Below are positions 45,740 to 57,090 of a stretch of DNA of 64,000 nt, in pieces (positions within the stretch are counted from its first letter, which is position 1; each line of letters starts with the position of its first letter). A program made the translations under genes and the position numbers. The notes under the pieces were generated by a model. The model worked only from the letters and a program-made list of their open reading frames with translations. It was not told the origin of the DNA and made no database searches. This DNA comes from Codonopsis lanceolata (lineage: Eukaryota; Streptophyta; Magnoliopsida; Asterales; Campanulaceae). The stretch lies in contig CM028379.1 in the NCBI GenBank assembly GCA_013146195.2, positions 155,278,437 to 155,342,436 of the forward strand, written 5' to 3'.

Positions 45740-47480
45740 CCGCCACTGTAGATTCTCCGTTCTCAAAGTAATCTTTTCTAGCTTACTGTTGAAACATTCT
45801 CAAAGTAATTATTATAATTTGATGAACTCGGGGGTTCAAATTATCTAAATTCATGAAGTCATATTTTAACGCTCAATCAATTATTTTATCAATCAACATC
45901 AGTCAAACAATCTGGTTAGCATGAAATGTTTAATTTTTGTCAATTTACAAATTAGAATCTCTAAAAATTACTAAATGAGAATTTTACGCATGACCCATTT
46001 GATATTAAATATCTGACTGACCAACAAAAATATAGAGATTTTGAAATTTTGTTATCCATTTCATCATATTTAAATTTTAAAAAACATCAAAAGTTCATCT
46101 AAAACACGAATGCACATGATTAATTATAAATGATTTACAGATCTAAAAAATATATCGATTTAAAATAAATAAAATTTAACAAATACTTCAAGAAACAAAA
46201 ACTATATAATGGTAAATAACAAAACGAAACAAACAATATCGCAACATAATTTTTCCTTTAAGAAAGAGAAAATGTTTCGGAAGTGCAAAGTTACCTCTCT
46301 TTAAAAAAAAAAAATGAACCGACCATTTAATCATGAACGCATTGATTTAAAACGATTTACATCAAATTGTAGAGTGCAAGTATTCTCACTTGGAAAGCTA
46401 TCTTGATGATCCCCCTTCATAGAGTTCTATATTTTTGAGGATAGAGAAGGGGAGAGGGATAATGAGTAATGGGAGTGAAGAAGACAAACTAAAATGAGAG
46501 TTGGTTTCATAAGTTGAGTTAATAGTTTGTTTTTTCTTCGGTGAGAGGACAATGTTGCTGAAATAGATATAATGACAAGAGGTAGTGAGACCCAGGACAA
46601 GAGTTTTTAATATATATATATACTCTAAAACAATGTCGTTTTTAATATCCGTGAGTAATTAAATTTTTCTTTTTAATTGTTATTGATTATTGATATAGAA
46701 ATGAGCCATACACATGCTTAAATTAATATGTGTCGGGTTATGAACACGTCAGACCCATTTATATTTATTTGTCTTTTAAAGGTTTGAAAAAATATGATAA
46801 AAATTGGGTCGGTCAATTATTTAGAGAAATACAAGTGTGAAATACATTGTTGGCTGATCAAGAAGTTTCTCAACTCTCTCATAAAGTGATTATCTGTATT
46901 TATTTAATTTGTTTCGAAACAATTTAAACAAAATGAATTAGTTAAATAAAGTGGAATATATTAACAAAATTCGCCTTGTCAAGATTCAAGTTATGGTTGT
47001 TGATCGTATATGAACCGCCATGAGATAAACAAAAACATTCCTGAAATCACTATATAAAACAAAAAGTGCCGACCTGCATACATAATAATTTTCATCCTAA
47101 AACGACCACATTTTTGTTTTGTAATAACTAATAACATTCCCCACATTACATGCATGTATATTACTTGTCGTTCAATGATTGGTTGTTGGCCTCTCGTCGT
47201 CACAGCAAGGAATTGGGATTTATTTTAACTGGAATATTATATTTGCCGTTTGGGTAGCTCATATTTTGGTTTGCCTATCATCTGCTTGCGTAAAAATAAT
47301 AACAAGTCCTATCCAACTTTTGCTTATTGTAAAGCTATTTTTGTCTTAATGGAAAATGTATTTCAAATTTGCAGCCAAACGGAGCCTACCATTTAAGTGA
47401 CACCCTTGCATAGTTTTAAGTAAAGTCGCGTTAGACAATTGCGAAGCTTTTTATGTCTGTTTCATTTAGCTTATTGATAT
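45740..47480. other. Intergenic stretch
   Basis: No supported gene. A possible worn Tourist MITE is at about 47244-47386 (right end GCCAAACGGAGCC), low confidence. Confidence 0.45.
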
Positions 47481-47489
47481 GTGTTAATA

Positions 47490-47679
47490 ATTTATTATTT
47501 ATGACTGATAACTTACTATTTATGATTTATGACTGATGACTAATAACTGGTGATGTTTGATTTAACTTTTTAAAAGTGCTGATTAGCTTTTATAAGTTAG
47601 TGTGTGTTTGATTAATAAGTTGAAATAGTGCTGAAATCAAATATAAAGACTAAAATAGCAGCATCACAAAATGTGATTT

Positions 47680-47739
<60 letters not shown>

Positions 47740-49047
47740 TTAATTTTAATCATATTAATTTTAATCATATTATTAGCATTATTATTTATTTATTTATTTT
47801 ATTTATTATTATTATTATTATCACTTTTTATTATTTTATTAATATTAATACAAATTTTATCACTATTATTAATTATCACTATTATTATCATCATTATTAT
47901 TGCCTTTATTATTATTATTATTTTATTAACATTAATTTTATTATTATTATTACTTGTTAATTTTAGTATTTATTTTATTATATTAATAATATTATTAATG
48001 TTATTTATATTATTATTAATATTAATATTATTGATTTTATTATTATTAATATTATATTTTATTATTATAATATTGATATTAATATTACTTTTATTATTAT
48101 TATTATTATTATTATTACAATTATTTTTACTATATTATTATTAACATTACTTATTATTATTATTTTAGTATTAATAATAATAATAATTATTATTATTATT
48201 ATATTTATCATTATTAATACTATATTTATTATTTTTATTATTATTATAACAATTATCATTATTTATTTATTAATAATATTATAATTCCTTTTATTATTAT
48301 TATTATTTATTATAATAATAATTATTATTATTACCTTTTGTTATTATTATTATTATTATTAAGAAGGAAAATCTTGGAATATATAAAATATCAATAAAGA
48401 AGAGGACTCACATGTGTTTAAAAAGTAGAATTAAGCACTATGTTTGATTTGACTTATCTGGAAGTGCTTATGACTTATGACTTACTATAAGTTGTTTTTG
48501 AAGCGTTTGATTTCACTTATGGTAAGATAAGTTATAAGTCATGTACAAGCCACTTAAAGCACTTGTAAGGCCATAAGTTAGCACTAAACCTAGTGCTTAA
48601 TTCTACTTTTCAAAAACATGTGAGTCTTTTTCTTTATTGAAATTTTATATATTCCAAGATTACCCTTCTTAATAATAATAAAAAAACAAAAAGTAATAAT
48701 AATAAATTTATTATTATTATAATAAACAATAATAATAAAAGGAATTATAATAATATTAATAAATAATAATATGAATAATGATAAATATAATAATAATAAT
48801 AATAATAATAATTATTATTATTAATACTAATAAAATCAATAATAATAATATAAATAACATTAATAATATTATTAATATAATAAAATAAATAATAAAATTA
48901 ACAAGTAATAAAAATAATAAAAGTAATATTAATGTTGATAAAATAATAATAATAATGAAGGCAATAATAATGATAATAGTAATAGTAATAATTAATAATA
49001 GTGATACAATTTGTATTAATATTAATAAAATAATTAAAAAAGTGATG

Positions 49048-49105
<58 letters not shown>

Positions 49106-49145
49106 TAAAAATAAAATAAATAATAATGATAATAATATGATTAAA

Positions 49146-49181
<36 letters not shown>

Positions 49182-49475
49182 TAACTAACTAACTAACTTA
49201 CGAAAGCTAATCAGCACTTTTAAAAAGCTAAATCAAACATCACCAGTTATTAGTCATCAGTTATAAGTCATAAGTAATAAGTTATCAGTCATAAGTAATA
49301 AGTTATCAGTCATAAGTAATAAGTCATCAGTACATATTAGATGTGCTTTAAGTGACTTGTACATGACTTATGACTTATCTTACCATAAGTGAAATCAAAC
49401 GCTTCAAAAACAACTTATGGTAAGTCATAAATTATAAGCACTTCCAGATAAGTCAAATCAAGCATGCCCTCGTAA
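47490..49475. repeat. Large foldback structure with AAT/ATT-rich arms
   Basis: The outer arms GGTGATGTTTGATTTAACTT (about 47550) and its near-complement (about 49240) face each other, as do long ATT and AAT tracts. The central 48361-48672 is itself an inverted repeat (AATCTTGGAATATATAAAAT in both arms). Part of the centre (about 48430-48570) recurs inverted at about 49335-49475. There are no genes. The apparent Asn- or Ile-rich frames are translated trinucleotide repeats. Confidence 0.85.
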
Positions 49476-49654
49476 TAGTTTTTGATAAGTTCACCAACTT
49501 TTTAAAAATTTGTAATGTCTCTATCGAAAGTTTAAAATTTTTATTTTTGCTATTGTACAAATGCTATGATGCAAGCGAGCCACTTTTTTAACGGATGTTA
49601 GCCGATGACGTTAATTTAAAAAAATCTATATTTTACCCCTCTAAAACTTTGTGA

Positions 49655-49745
49655 AATTTAAAAATTCAAGGGATACAATCGAAATTAAAAATTCAAAGGA
49701 TCCAATCAAAATTAGAAATTCAAGGGGTCCAATCAATAATACTCA
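49655..49745. repeat. Imperfect tandem repeat, about 27-bp unit, three copies
   Basis: AAATTCAAGGGATACAATC, AAATTCAAAGGATCCAATC and AAATTCAAGGGGTCCAATC follow each other. Confidence 0.75.
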
Positions 49746-50262
49746 ATTAAATAAACAACTCCTAATTCCCCATTTAAGGCCTCAAAAAAATAACATGTAT
49801 AAAAAGATCATGAGAATCTTTTTACTCCATTACTTTAAGATAATATTAACCTTAATATCATGTATTGAATTGACTAAAATACCCTTAATTCCCCATTTTA
49901 GACATTTCTTTACCTTCTTCCTATCTCCCGTCCAACTTCAGGGGTAAAGTTCAACACCGACGAGACCCAACTCCAAACGCCATAACCCCCGTCCACCACC
50001 ACCCACCCAAGTTGAATTTGCAAGTTTAACTTATCACTAGTATGAGAGCATATGATTCATACCCACCAGGCCACCATTAACCATATCAAAAAAAAAGCTT
50101 TTTCTCTCTCTTACCATTTTTTGTTCATCTATAATCTTCTTCTCTTTCCCAAATAGCATATACTCAGCAACCTCTTCGAATTGTTTATCTATCTAAAAGA
50201 TAAGTAGGGAAAACGAAAACACAAATTAGCAAGCTAGATTTCCGCTTAAGGAAGAGTCGTCG

Positions 50263-50382
50263 ATGGCAGAGTGTTCGCCAGCAGCGTCGTACAAGCGACC
50301 TTTTCAATTGCCCACATCGACACCCACACTCACATTAACACATGTTGTGGCGTCACTACTCAAATGGGGTTTAAACAACTAA
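50263..50382 (+). CDS. Small hypothetical frame (39 residues), doubtful
   Basis: It starts at an ATG behind an untranslated-like, pyrimidine-rich leader and is less AT-rich than its surroundings (MAECSPAASYKRPFQLP). I do not recognise it. It could be the first exon of a gene interrupted downstream by the Copia insertion at 50491, or chance. No domain is visible. Confidence 0.2.
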   Translation: MAECSPAASYKRPFQLPTSTPTLTLTHVVASLLKWGLNN

Positions 50383-50490
50383 TCAAGAACAAGCTTCCAT
50401 GGTAAACAAAATGTCGACGTACTTACAAACAGAGGAATCGAAATAGTGAAACTCACAATCAAAACCCAGATCTATTACTATTTTGCTGGT

Positions 50491-50839
50491 TGATAAAGTT
50501 TCAATAGAAACTCAAATAGAAGCAAGAAGAAATTAATCTTTCATTGATTTCATGTATTGAAAAGAGAAAGAAAAAATTACATCCGTTTAGAGGAAAGCCT
50601 AACAATATATATATCTATCAAAAAAACAAGAAAAGAAGAAGGAAAAAGGAATCCTAATAGCTAATAGAATCAAGGTGAACAAATAACAGGATATGAATAA
50701 AATGAAACTAACTGCCTACCAAACACAGCCAAACTTATGCAAACTTGACACCCGACACCCCTGTAGTTTGAGAAACAAGGGAATGGCTTATTGACCCTTG
50801 TATTTTTCCTTGCCTTGATTATTCTTCTTGTCTTTAACA
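50491..50839 (-). repeat. 3' LTR of Copia element 2
   Basis: On the minus strand it runs from TGTTAAAGAC to CTTTATCA and is the same length as the 5' LTR. Confidence 0.95.
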
Positions 50840-52227
50840 TCCCCCCTCAAGCTGAAAGAGGAGAATACTTTCAGATTGGCAAGAAGATCAGAGAATTGAC
50901 CCTTTAGAAGGGCTTTGGTAAACAAATCAGCCAGTTGAGATTTAGAGGCAATATATTTGGTTGATATCAGATTTTTCTGTAGCATATTCCTGACAATATG
51001 ACAGTCAATGTCAATGTGCTTGGTCCTTTCATGGAACACAGAATTTGCAGCAATATAGAGGGCAGACTTATTGTCACAGAAAAGAGAAGTTGGGTGAGAA
51101 AACAGAACATTGAAGTCCTTGAGAATAGCAGTAATCCAGATTAATTCACAACAAGTATCTGCCATACTTCTGTACTCAGCCTCAGAAGATGATCTGCTCA
51201 CAGTTTGCTCCCTTTTGCTTTTCCATGATATGAGAGCATTACCAAGGTAGACACATAATCCAGTAATGGATTTTTTGGTTATGGGACAAGAAGCCCAATC
51301 AGAATCACAAAAGGCTGAAGGAATAAGAGAGTTGACTGAGGGATAAAATAAACCTTGACCTGAGCTTCCTTTAAGATATTTTACAAGTTTTAGCCCAGCT
51401 TTCCAGTGTTCAGATGCAGGATTGGCCATAAATTGGCTAAGGATATGAACACCATAAGATATATCTGGTCTGGTAATGGTAAGATAGATTAGTCTTCCAA
51501 TAAGCCTTCTGTAAGGTCCAGGGTTACTTAAGGGAGTTCCTGGATTAGAAGCAAGTTTGTGATTCTGAGCAATAGGAGTGGATTTTGGTTTTGCATCTAA
51601 TAACCCACAGTCTTTAATAATGTCTGCAGTATACTTTCTTTGATGGAGACAAATTCCTGAATAGTTCCTAGCAATTTCAAGACCAAGAAAGTATCTGATG
51701 TTACCAAGATCCTTTACATGAAATTTAGAATGAAGATACTCTTTCACCTTTTCAATCATATCTTTGTCAGATCCAGTGATAAGAAGGTCATCCACATAGA
51801 CTAAGATGGCCATAAATTTTCCTTTTGAACTCATTGTGAATAAACCGTGATCACTGAGAGATTGTCTGAATCCAAATAGGATAAGAGTAGAAGAAAACTT
51901 CTCAAACCATTGCCTTGGGGCTTGTTTAAGTCCATATAGAGACTTATGTAGTTTGCACACAACTTGACCTTTATCCTTAGGAAGATTGTGATTGTATCCT
52001 GGAGGAAGATCCATATAAATGTCTTCATTTAGATCTCCATGAAGAAAAGCATTTGATACATCCATGTGAGTTATCTGCCAGTTATTTGAGGCAGCAATAG
52101 AGAGGAGGATTCTGACTGATGTCATCTTGGCTACAGGAGCAAAAGTCTCAAAATAGTCATTGCCTTCAACTTGAGTGAAGCCTTTAGCAACAAGCCTTAA
52201 TTGCTTTATATTTATCAACACTTCCAT
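50788..52227 (-). pseudogene. Copia element 2 reverse transcriptase and RNase H
   Basis: RT motifs: RLVAKGFTQVEGNDYFETF, MDVSNAFLHGDL, SLYGLKQAPRQW and the catalytic LVYVDDLLITG. RNase H: FCDSDWASCP, SRSSSEAEYRSMA and CDNKSALYIA, all with expected acidic residues. The C terminus (LADLFTKALLKG) continues into the LTR. This frame is open over about 479 codons but is shifted against the integrase part, so it cannot be made from one polyprotein. Confidence 0.92.
50840..50852 (-). other. Polypurine tract of Copia element 2
   Basis: The minus strand reads GCTTGAGGGGGGA directly before the 3' LTR. Confidence 0.8.
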
Positions 52228-52618
52228 CTGGATTGTACTTTATTCTGAAGATCCATTTTGATCCAACTTTATGTTTCTTCTCAGGAAGATATTCTACAGT
52301 CCATGTTTTGTTGTTTTCTAAGGCTTTTAGCTCATCATTCATAGCTTTGCACCATAAGGGATCCTTGGCAGCCTGCTCAAAGGATTGGGGTTCACATACA
52401 GAAGCAATTTTACAAGAGTAAGCTTTATAGTTACTGGATACTTGGTTGAAATTGCAGAATTTTTGAAACAGATGGGGAGAAGTACCTTTGATGTTGCAGG
52501 TATTGTGAGATTGTAAATGAGTAGGTAAACATGTAAAATCTTTAAATTTTGCTGGTATAGTTTTATTACTAACAGGCCTAGGATTTATAGGAACATTAAT
52601 GTTGGGTTCAGAGGTACA

Positions 52619-53437
52619 CTATGTAGGATCAAGAGTAGCGTTGGGAGATTCAGATGAAGGAATTTCTTCAGGGGTAGGCATATTCAGGTCATCATTATCA
52701 ATGGTAATAGGAATATCAATAATGGAAAATAACCTGTGCTTGGTAGATTTAGTTTCATTATTAAGTTTGAAAGGGAAAACATTTTCACAGAAAACAACAT
52801 CTCTACTGAAGAATGTCCTGTGAGTGGTGAGGTTGTAGCACTTGTAGGCTCTTTTAGTCACAACATAGCCAATAAAGATGCATTTTTGAGATCTAGGTTG
52901 GAATTTATCTCTGTTGGCAGCCAGAGTAGAGGCATAACACAAGCAGCCAAGAGTTTTAAGATGATTGTAATTAGGAGGGATGCCATGTAAGGCTTCAAAA
53001 GGGGTTTTAAATTTTAAGACAGAATTGGGAAGCCTATTAATAAGGTAAGTGGCAGTTAGAAGACAATCTCCCCAAAACTGTATAGGAAGATTGGCTTGGA
53101 ATTTGAGAGCTCTGGAAAGCTCCAACAGATGTCTATGTTTCCTCTCAGATCTGCCAATTTGCTGAGGGGTTTCAGTACAAGAACTTTGGTGGATAATGCC
53201 TAGATTGTCAAGAAGAGCATTCATGCAAGAGTTAAAGAACTCAGTTCCATAGTCAGATTTTATTTCTTTAACAGTTTTATTGAACAGAGTGTTGATCATG
53301 GTAAGAAAGTTTTTCATGATCTGACAGACGTTGGCTTTAGTTTTAAGGAGAATGGTCCAAGTGGCCCTGGTGTTGTCATCAACTATAGTGAGAAAAGAAT
53401 TACAGCCATCAAGAGTGAGGTGCCTATAAGGACCCTA
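52619..53437 (-). pseudogene. Copia element 2 integrase core, with in-frame stop
   Basis: After HCDV the codon at 53435-53437 is TAG, where related integrases have tryptophan (HCDxWGP). The frame then continues unbroken to 52619. The second aspartate motif reads KSDYGTEFF and the glutamate motif TPQQIGRSERKH. Integration activity is lost in this copy unless the stop is read through. Confidence 0.88.
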
Positions 53438-54721
53438 GACATCACAATGAAGAAGGTTAAAAGGGAAAGAACTCTGGGAGTTACTTAGGTAGAAAGGTTG
53501 TCTAGTTTGTCTAGATAGGTGGCAGATATCACAGTTGAATTCTTTATAATCTTTAAAGTTTAAAGAGCATAAAGAGTCAATGTGTTTCATAGATTGCAAT
53601 GGTAAATTCCCTAGTCTTTTATGCCATAAGAGAACAGAATCAACAGCAGAAGAACTAGTGTAACATTCATTATTAACAAACTGAAAATGGGCATTTTCAG
53701 TAATACAGCAAGAAGAATTAGCAGTGTTGATATTATTCATATTGATATTTACATGAAAGTGGCAGGGTTCTAGTTTGTATAGGCCTTCAGCAAGTTTACC
53801 AATAATCTTGGTGACTTTCTTGACAGGGTCCTGAACATAGCAAAGATTGGAAGAGAAAATGAGATTACATTCATTATCATAAGTAAACTTGCTCCCAGAT
53901 AAAAGGTTGAATTTGAAATCAGGAACATAAAAGACATTGTACAAAATGATATCATTGGGTAATTTAACAGTTCCTTTGCAGGTGATTTTAGAGCACTTTC
54001 CATTGGGAAGTTGAATAGAAGATTGAATGTCTACAGGAATAAAGAGAATGTTGAGAGAGTTGGTTATGTGATGGGAAGCACATGTATCTATAATCCAGTC
54101 ATTATCATTGGTTTTATAGTTAGCCAAGCAAGAAGGATTGAAAGATTTATATATAGTAGAAAGATTACCTGCCATGTGGACATCATTATTGCCAAGGGGA
54201 GAATCAGTTTCAATGCAGCTTGCCTTAGGAGTGATCATAGAAAGGATTTGAGCAACTTGTTCATTAGTGAACTGACCACTATGGTTACTGAAGTTGTTTC
54301 TTGAGGGCACACAATTACCAGTAGCAGCAGTTTTTCCTTTACCTTTGTTCTTTGGCATCCGAGAAGGATCAGGTTTGTTGTCATGTTGAGGGTGCCATTC
54401 AGGATAGCCATTGAGGAAGAAACACTTTTCTTTAGGATGGGAGTCTCCATGGTAGAAGTCACAGAAAAACTTACCTCTGGAAACATTGCCATTGTACTGA
54501 ACATTCTTCCCAGATTTGTTGAATCTGCTTCCCCCATTATAATTGTTGTTCCCAGATTTGCCAAGCAAGGCTGTAAAAAGATTAGGTTGACTTGGGGAGG
54601 TACCACACTGTCTTTGGCCCTCTTCTTGAATGAACATAGACACAGTTTTAGATAAGGAAGGGAGGGGGACCATCCTTAATATCTGACCTCTTACATCAGT
54701 GTAAGAGTCAGACAAACCCAT
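53435..54721 (-). pseudogene. Copia element 2 gag C-terminus, protease and pre-integrase
   Basis: The gag end carries a damaged zinc knuckle: CDFYHGDSHPKEKC has tyrosine where the second cysteine of C-x2-C-x4-H-x4-C should be. The protease site reads WIIDTCASHHIT, so the normal D-S/T-G is D-T-C, which should impair catalysis. The pre-integrase domain (LLWHKRLGNLPL, CDICHLSRQTRQ) follows. Several key residues are lost besides frame breaks, so the copy has aged or was copied from a non-functional parent. Confidence 0.88.
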
Positions 54722-54929
54722 AAGGAATTGAGTAATCTTGTAGGCATTGTCATATTCTTCACGAAGTTTGGAAGCACCACAGACACAATCACAGATACAG
54801 TTAAGAAGGGGAAGGAGATTCTGTAATTCATCCCATAGGCCACGGAACTTAGTGAAATAGGCATTAACAGATAAAGTTTCTTGTGTGCACAGGGCAATGG
54901 TCTTCCTAATTTGATAGAGGTTTGGTATG

Positions 54930-55355
54930 TCATTTTGGATACTTGGTGATCAAATCTTCCCACATTTCATAGGAGGTGGGAAAGTAAACTATACTTTGGC
55001 GAATTTCAGGAGTAACTGAGTTAAGAATCCAAGAAATTACCATAGAATTGCATCTGTCCCATGCATTGGCATATTTAGATTCAGATTCGGGTTTCTTGAA
55101 AAAACCATTGATCATGCCAAGTTTGTTCTTGGCTGATAGTGCAATGGTGATTGTAAGCTTCCATTGGGTGAAGTTACAATCAGTAAGAGGATCAGAGACA
55201 AGGTTCATCCCTGGTTGATCGTGGGGATGAAGAAAGAGAGGATGACCAGAGGGTAATTGGAAGGTAGAATAAGTGAAGTTATAAAATTCATAAGTGGAAG
55301 TGGAAGTTTGAGTGGTGGTTTTGGTAGATTTGGTAGGGGATGTTGTCTGAGACAT
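54930..55355 (-). pseudogene. Copia element 2 gag N-terminal part
   Basis: The likely start is ATG at 55353-55355 (MSQTTSPTKS), about 145 bases after the primer binding site; an upstream frame to 55397 looks like leader. Typical gag phrases: HPLFLHPHDQPGMNLV, NFTQWKLTITIAL, ISWILNSVTPEI. The frame shifts near 54935, after which gag continues in another frame towards 54721 (residue pattern LREEYDNAYKITQFLMGL). Confidence 0.85.
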
Positions 55356-55498
55356 TATAAAAGAACAAGAAAAGGGTAAGACAAAGAAGGAAAACACTTA
55401 CAGACAAGGTAGAGACGAGGAAATTCAAAGGATCAATGGGAGGCCTGAACGAGCCATTAGTAGGGATGATGCAGATAAACGAAGAGCCAGGAATGCAG

Positions 55499-55510
55499 GC
55501 TCTGATACCA
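55499..55510 (-). other. Primer binding site of Copia element 2
   Basis: TGGTATCAGAGC on the minus strand, complementary to initiator tRNA-Met, directly adjoining the LTR end. Confidence 0.93.
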
Positions 55511-55859
55511 TGATAAAGTTTCAACAGAAACTCAAATAGAAGCAAGAGGAAATTAATCTTTCATTGATTTCATGTATTGAAAAGAGAAAGAAAAAATTAC
55601 ATCTGTTTAGAGGAAAGCCTAACAATATATATAGCTATCAAAAAAACAAGAAAAGAAGAACGAAAAAGGAATCCTAACAGCTAACAGAATCAAGGTGAAC
55701 AAATAACAGGATAGGAATAAAATGAAACTAACTGCCTACCAAACACAGCCAAACTTATGCAAACTTGACACCCGACACCCCTATTGTTTGAGAAACAAGG
55801 GAATGGCTTATTGACCCTTGTATTTTTCCTTGCCTTGATTATTCCTCTTGTCTTTAACA
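55511..55859 (-). repeat. 5' LTR of Copia element 2
   Basis: Same ends and length as the 3' LTR. On its genomic right the target duplication CTGGT follows. Confidence 0.95.
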
Positions 55860-55864
55860 CTGGT

Positions 55865-56397
55865 AAAATCTAAAAATAAAGAAATCGAAATCGAAGGCAA
55901 CATGAAATCAGAATTGAAGAAATCATTGAAGGCAACATGAAATCGAAATCAAAACCCAGATCTGTGAAAATCACTGGCAGTGGTGACGGTTTTGGGGTGT
56001 TTTTCAACAGCCGTGGGGAAGAAGCTAGTTCAGCGACCTTAATATTTTCTTCTTCACCTTTGTACCTAGGCTAGGACGTATATCAAGAAGTATGCTCATG
56101 GGGATATTTGGTGTACACATCCTAGTATTAGTTCAATTCTTTGATGCAAAGCTGAGATAATATAACTTGATGTCAAAATGGGTTGCTTTCTTAATGAATG
56201 AGACTATCATAGTCTACTGATGTGAGATGCTTTACCCTCAACTTAAGTTCCCCCATGGGCATTTTGCCATTCTTTAAGAGTATGAACTTATCCTTTTATT
56301 ATGGGTTTAATTATATTCAAGATCCCAGAGAAGACAAATTTGTAATAATGTAAGAACTTTTTTTTTCTCATTTAAAATTGTCTTTGACCTGAAAATG
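55865..56397. other. Intergenic flank right of Copia element 2
   Basis: No gene is recognised. AATCAAAACCCAGATCT occurs both here (about 55950) and left of the Copia insertion (about 50458), so the insertion site lay in or beside a short local repeat. Confidence 0.5.
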
Positions 56398-57090
56398 ATG
56401 TAAGGTTGATGGGACCCGACCTGGGTCCCCCTACGTGGACCGACCACGTGGATTCCAGCTAGACTTGGTCTGGTCCGCCGAGGTCGAAGACCATTCCCGA
56501 TCATCAACAATCGCTAACCAACCGAAAACGCAGCGATATAATCGTCGTAAAGCATGACATTGAGCAACCATGAATCGTGCAGACCATATGGTCGAGGATC
56601 ACCTATGCTTTCGTCCGACGGTTTCTCGGGATAAGACAGTTTAGCCCGTAGCCTCGTACGTAGCATCCGTGTGCCTTCCCACAGAGCCGAGCAAGCCATG
56701 CAAGCCGCCATACCTTATCGGCTTACTCAACCGCCTACAATCTCACCGCATACACAATCTGTTGACCACTCAGAACGCCAGAAGCCGACCTGGGGAACAA
56801 GTCCCACCTGGGACCTCATACCAATCATGATCCCAAATCTAGGCTACTATAAAAGGAAGCCTTTCCCTTCAAGAGAGGTAAGATGACTTGAGATTGAAAA
56901 CTTATTATACTGCTGGTGATAGACAATACACAAAGAGATTACTCTATACACTCGACCGGAAGTTAAGGTGGAACGCCTAGCTCCTAAGAGATACCATATA
57001 CTACCTTGTTATCGACTCACACTGTGGCCGTGAAATGCAGAAACCCCAACACTTAACGGTAGTCTTGCTTTTCGTGTACCCACCAACAAA
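56398..57090 (+). repeat. Probable Gypsy 5' LTR (degraded, limits approximate)
   Basis: A less AT-rich block starts near TGATGTAAGG. It has an LTR-like promoter (CTATAAAAGGAAGCC at 56847-56861) followed by R/U5-like sequence to about 57052-57090. No clear primer binding site and no second LTR are seen. Confidence 0.45.
56848..56854 (+). promoter_or_regulatory. TATA box of the probable Gypsy LTR
   Basis: TATAAAAGG, in a position typical of the LTR promoter. Confidence 0.5.

Larger units (their letters stand above)
50491..55859 (-). mobile_element. Complete Ty1/Copia retrotransposon 2, 5369 bp, inactive
   Basis: Both LTRs (349 bp each) are present, with an exact 5-bp target duplication CTGGT (50486-50490, 55860-55864), primer binding site and polypurine tract. 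On the minus strand the order is gag, protease, integrase, RT, RNase H. The LTRs differ at about 11 positions by eye (about 3%). The coding region has frame changes in gag and between integrase and RT, and one nonsense codon at the start of the integrase core. It is related to, but clearly distinct from, Copia element 1. Confidence 0.96.

Noticed and set aside
47628..48259. Asn-rich and Ile-rich open frames
   Set aside because: They are translations of AAT/ATT repeats in the foldback region, with no other amino-acid signal.
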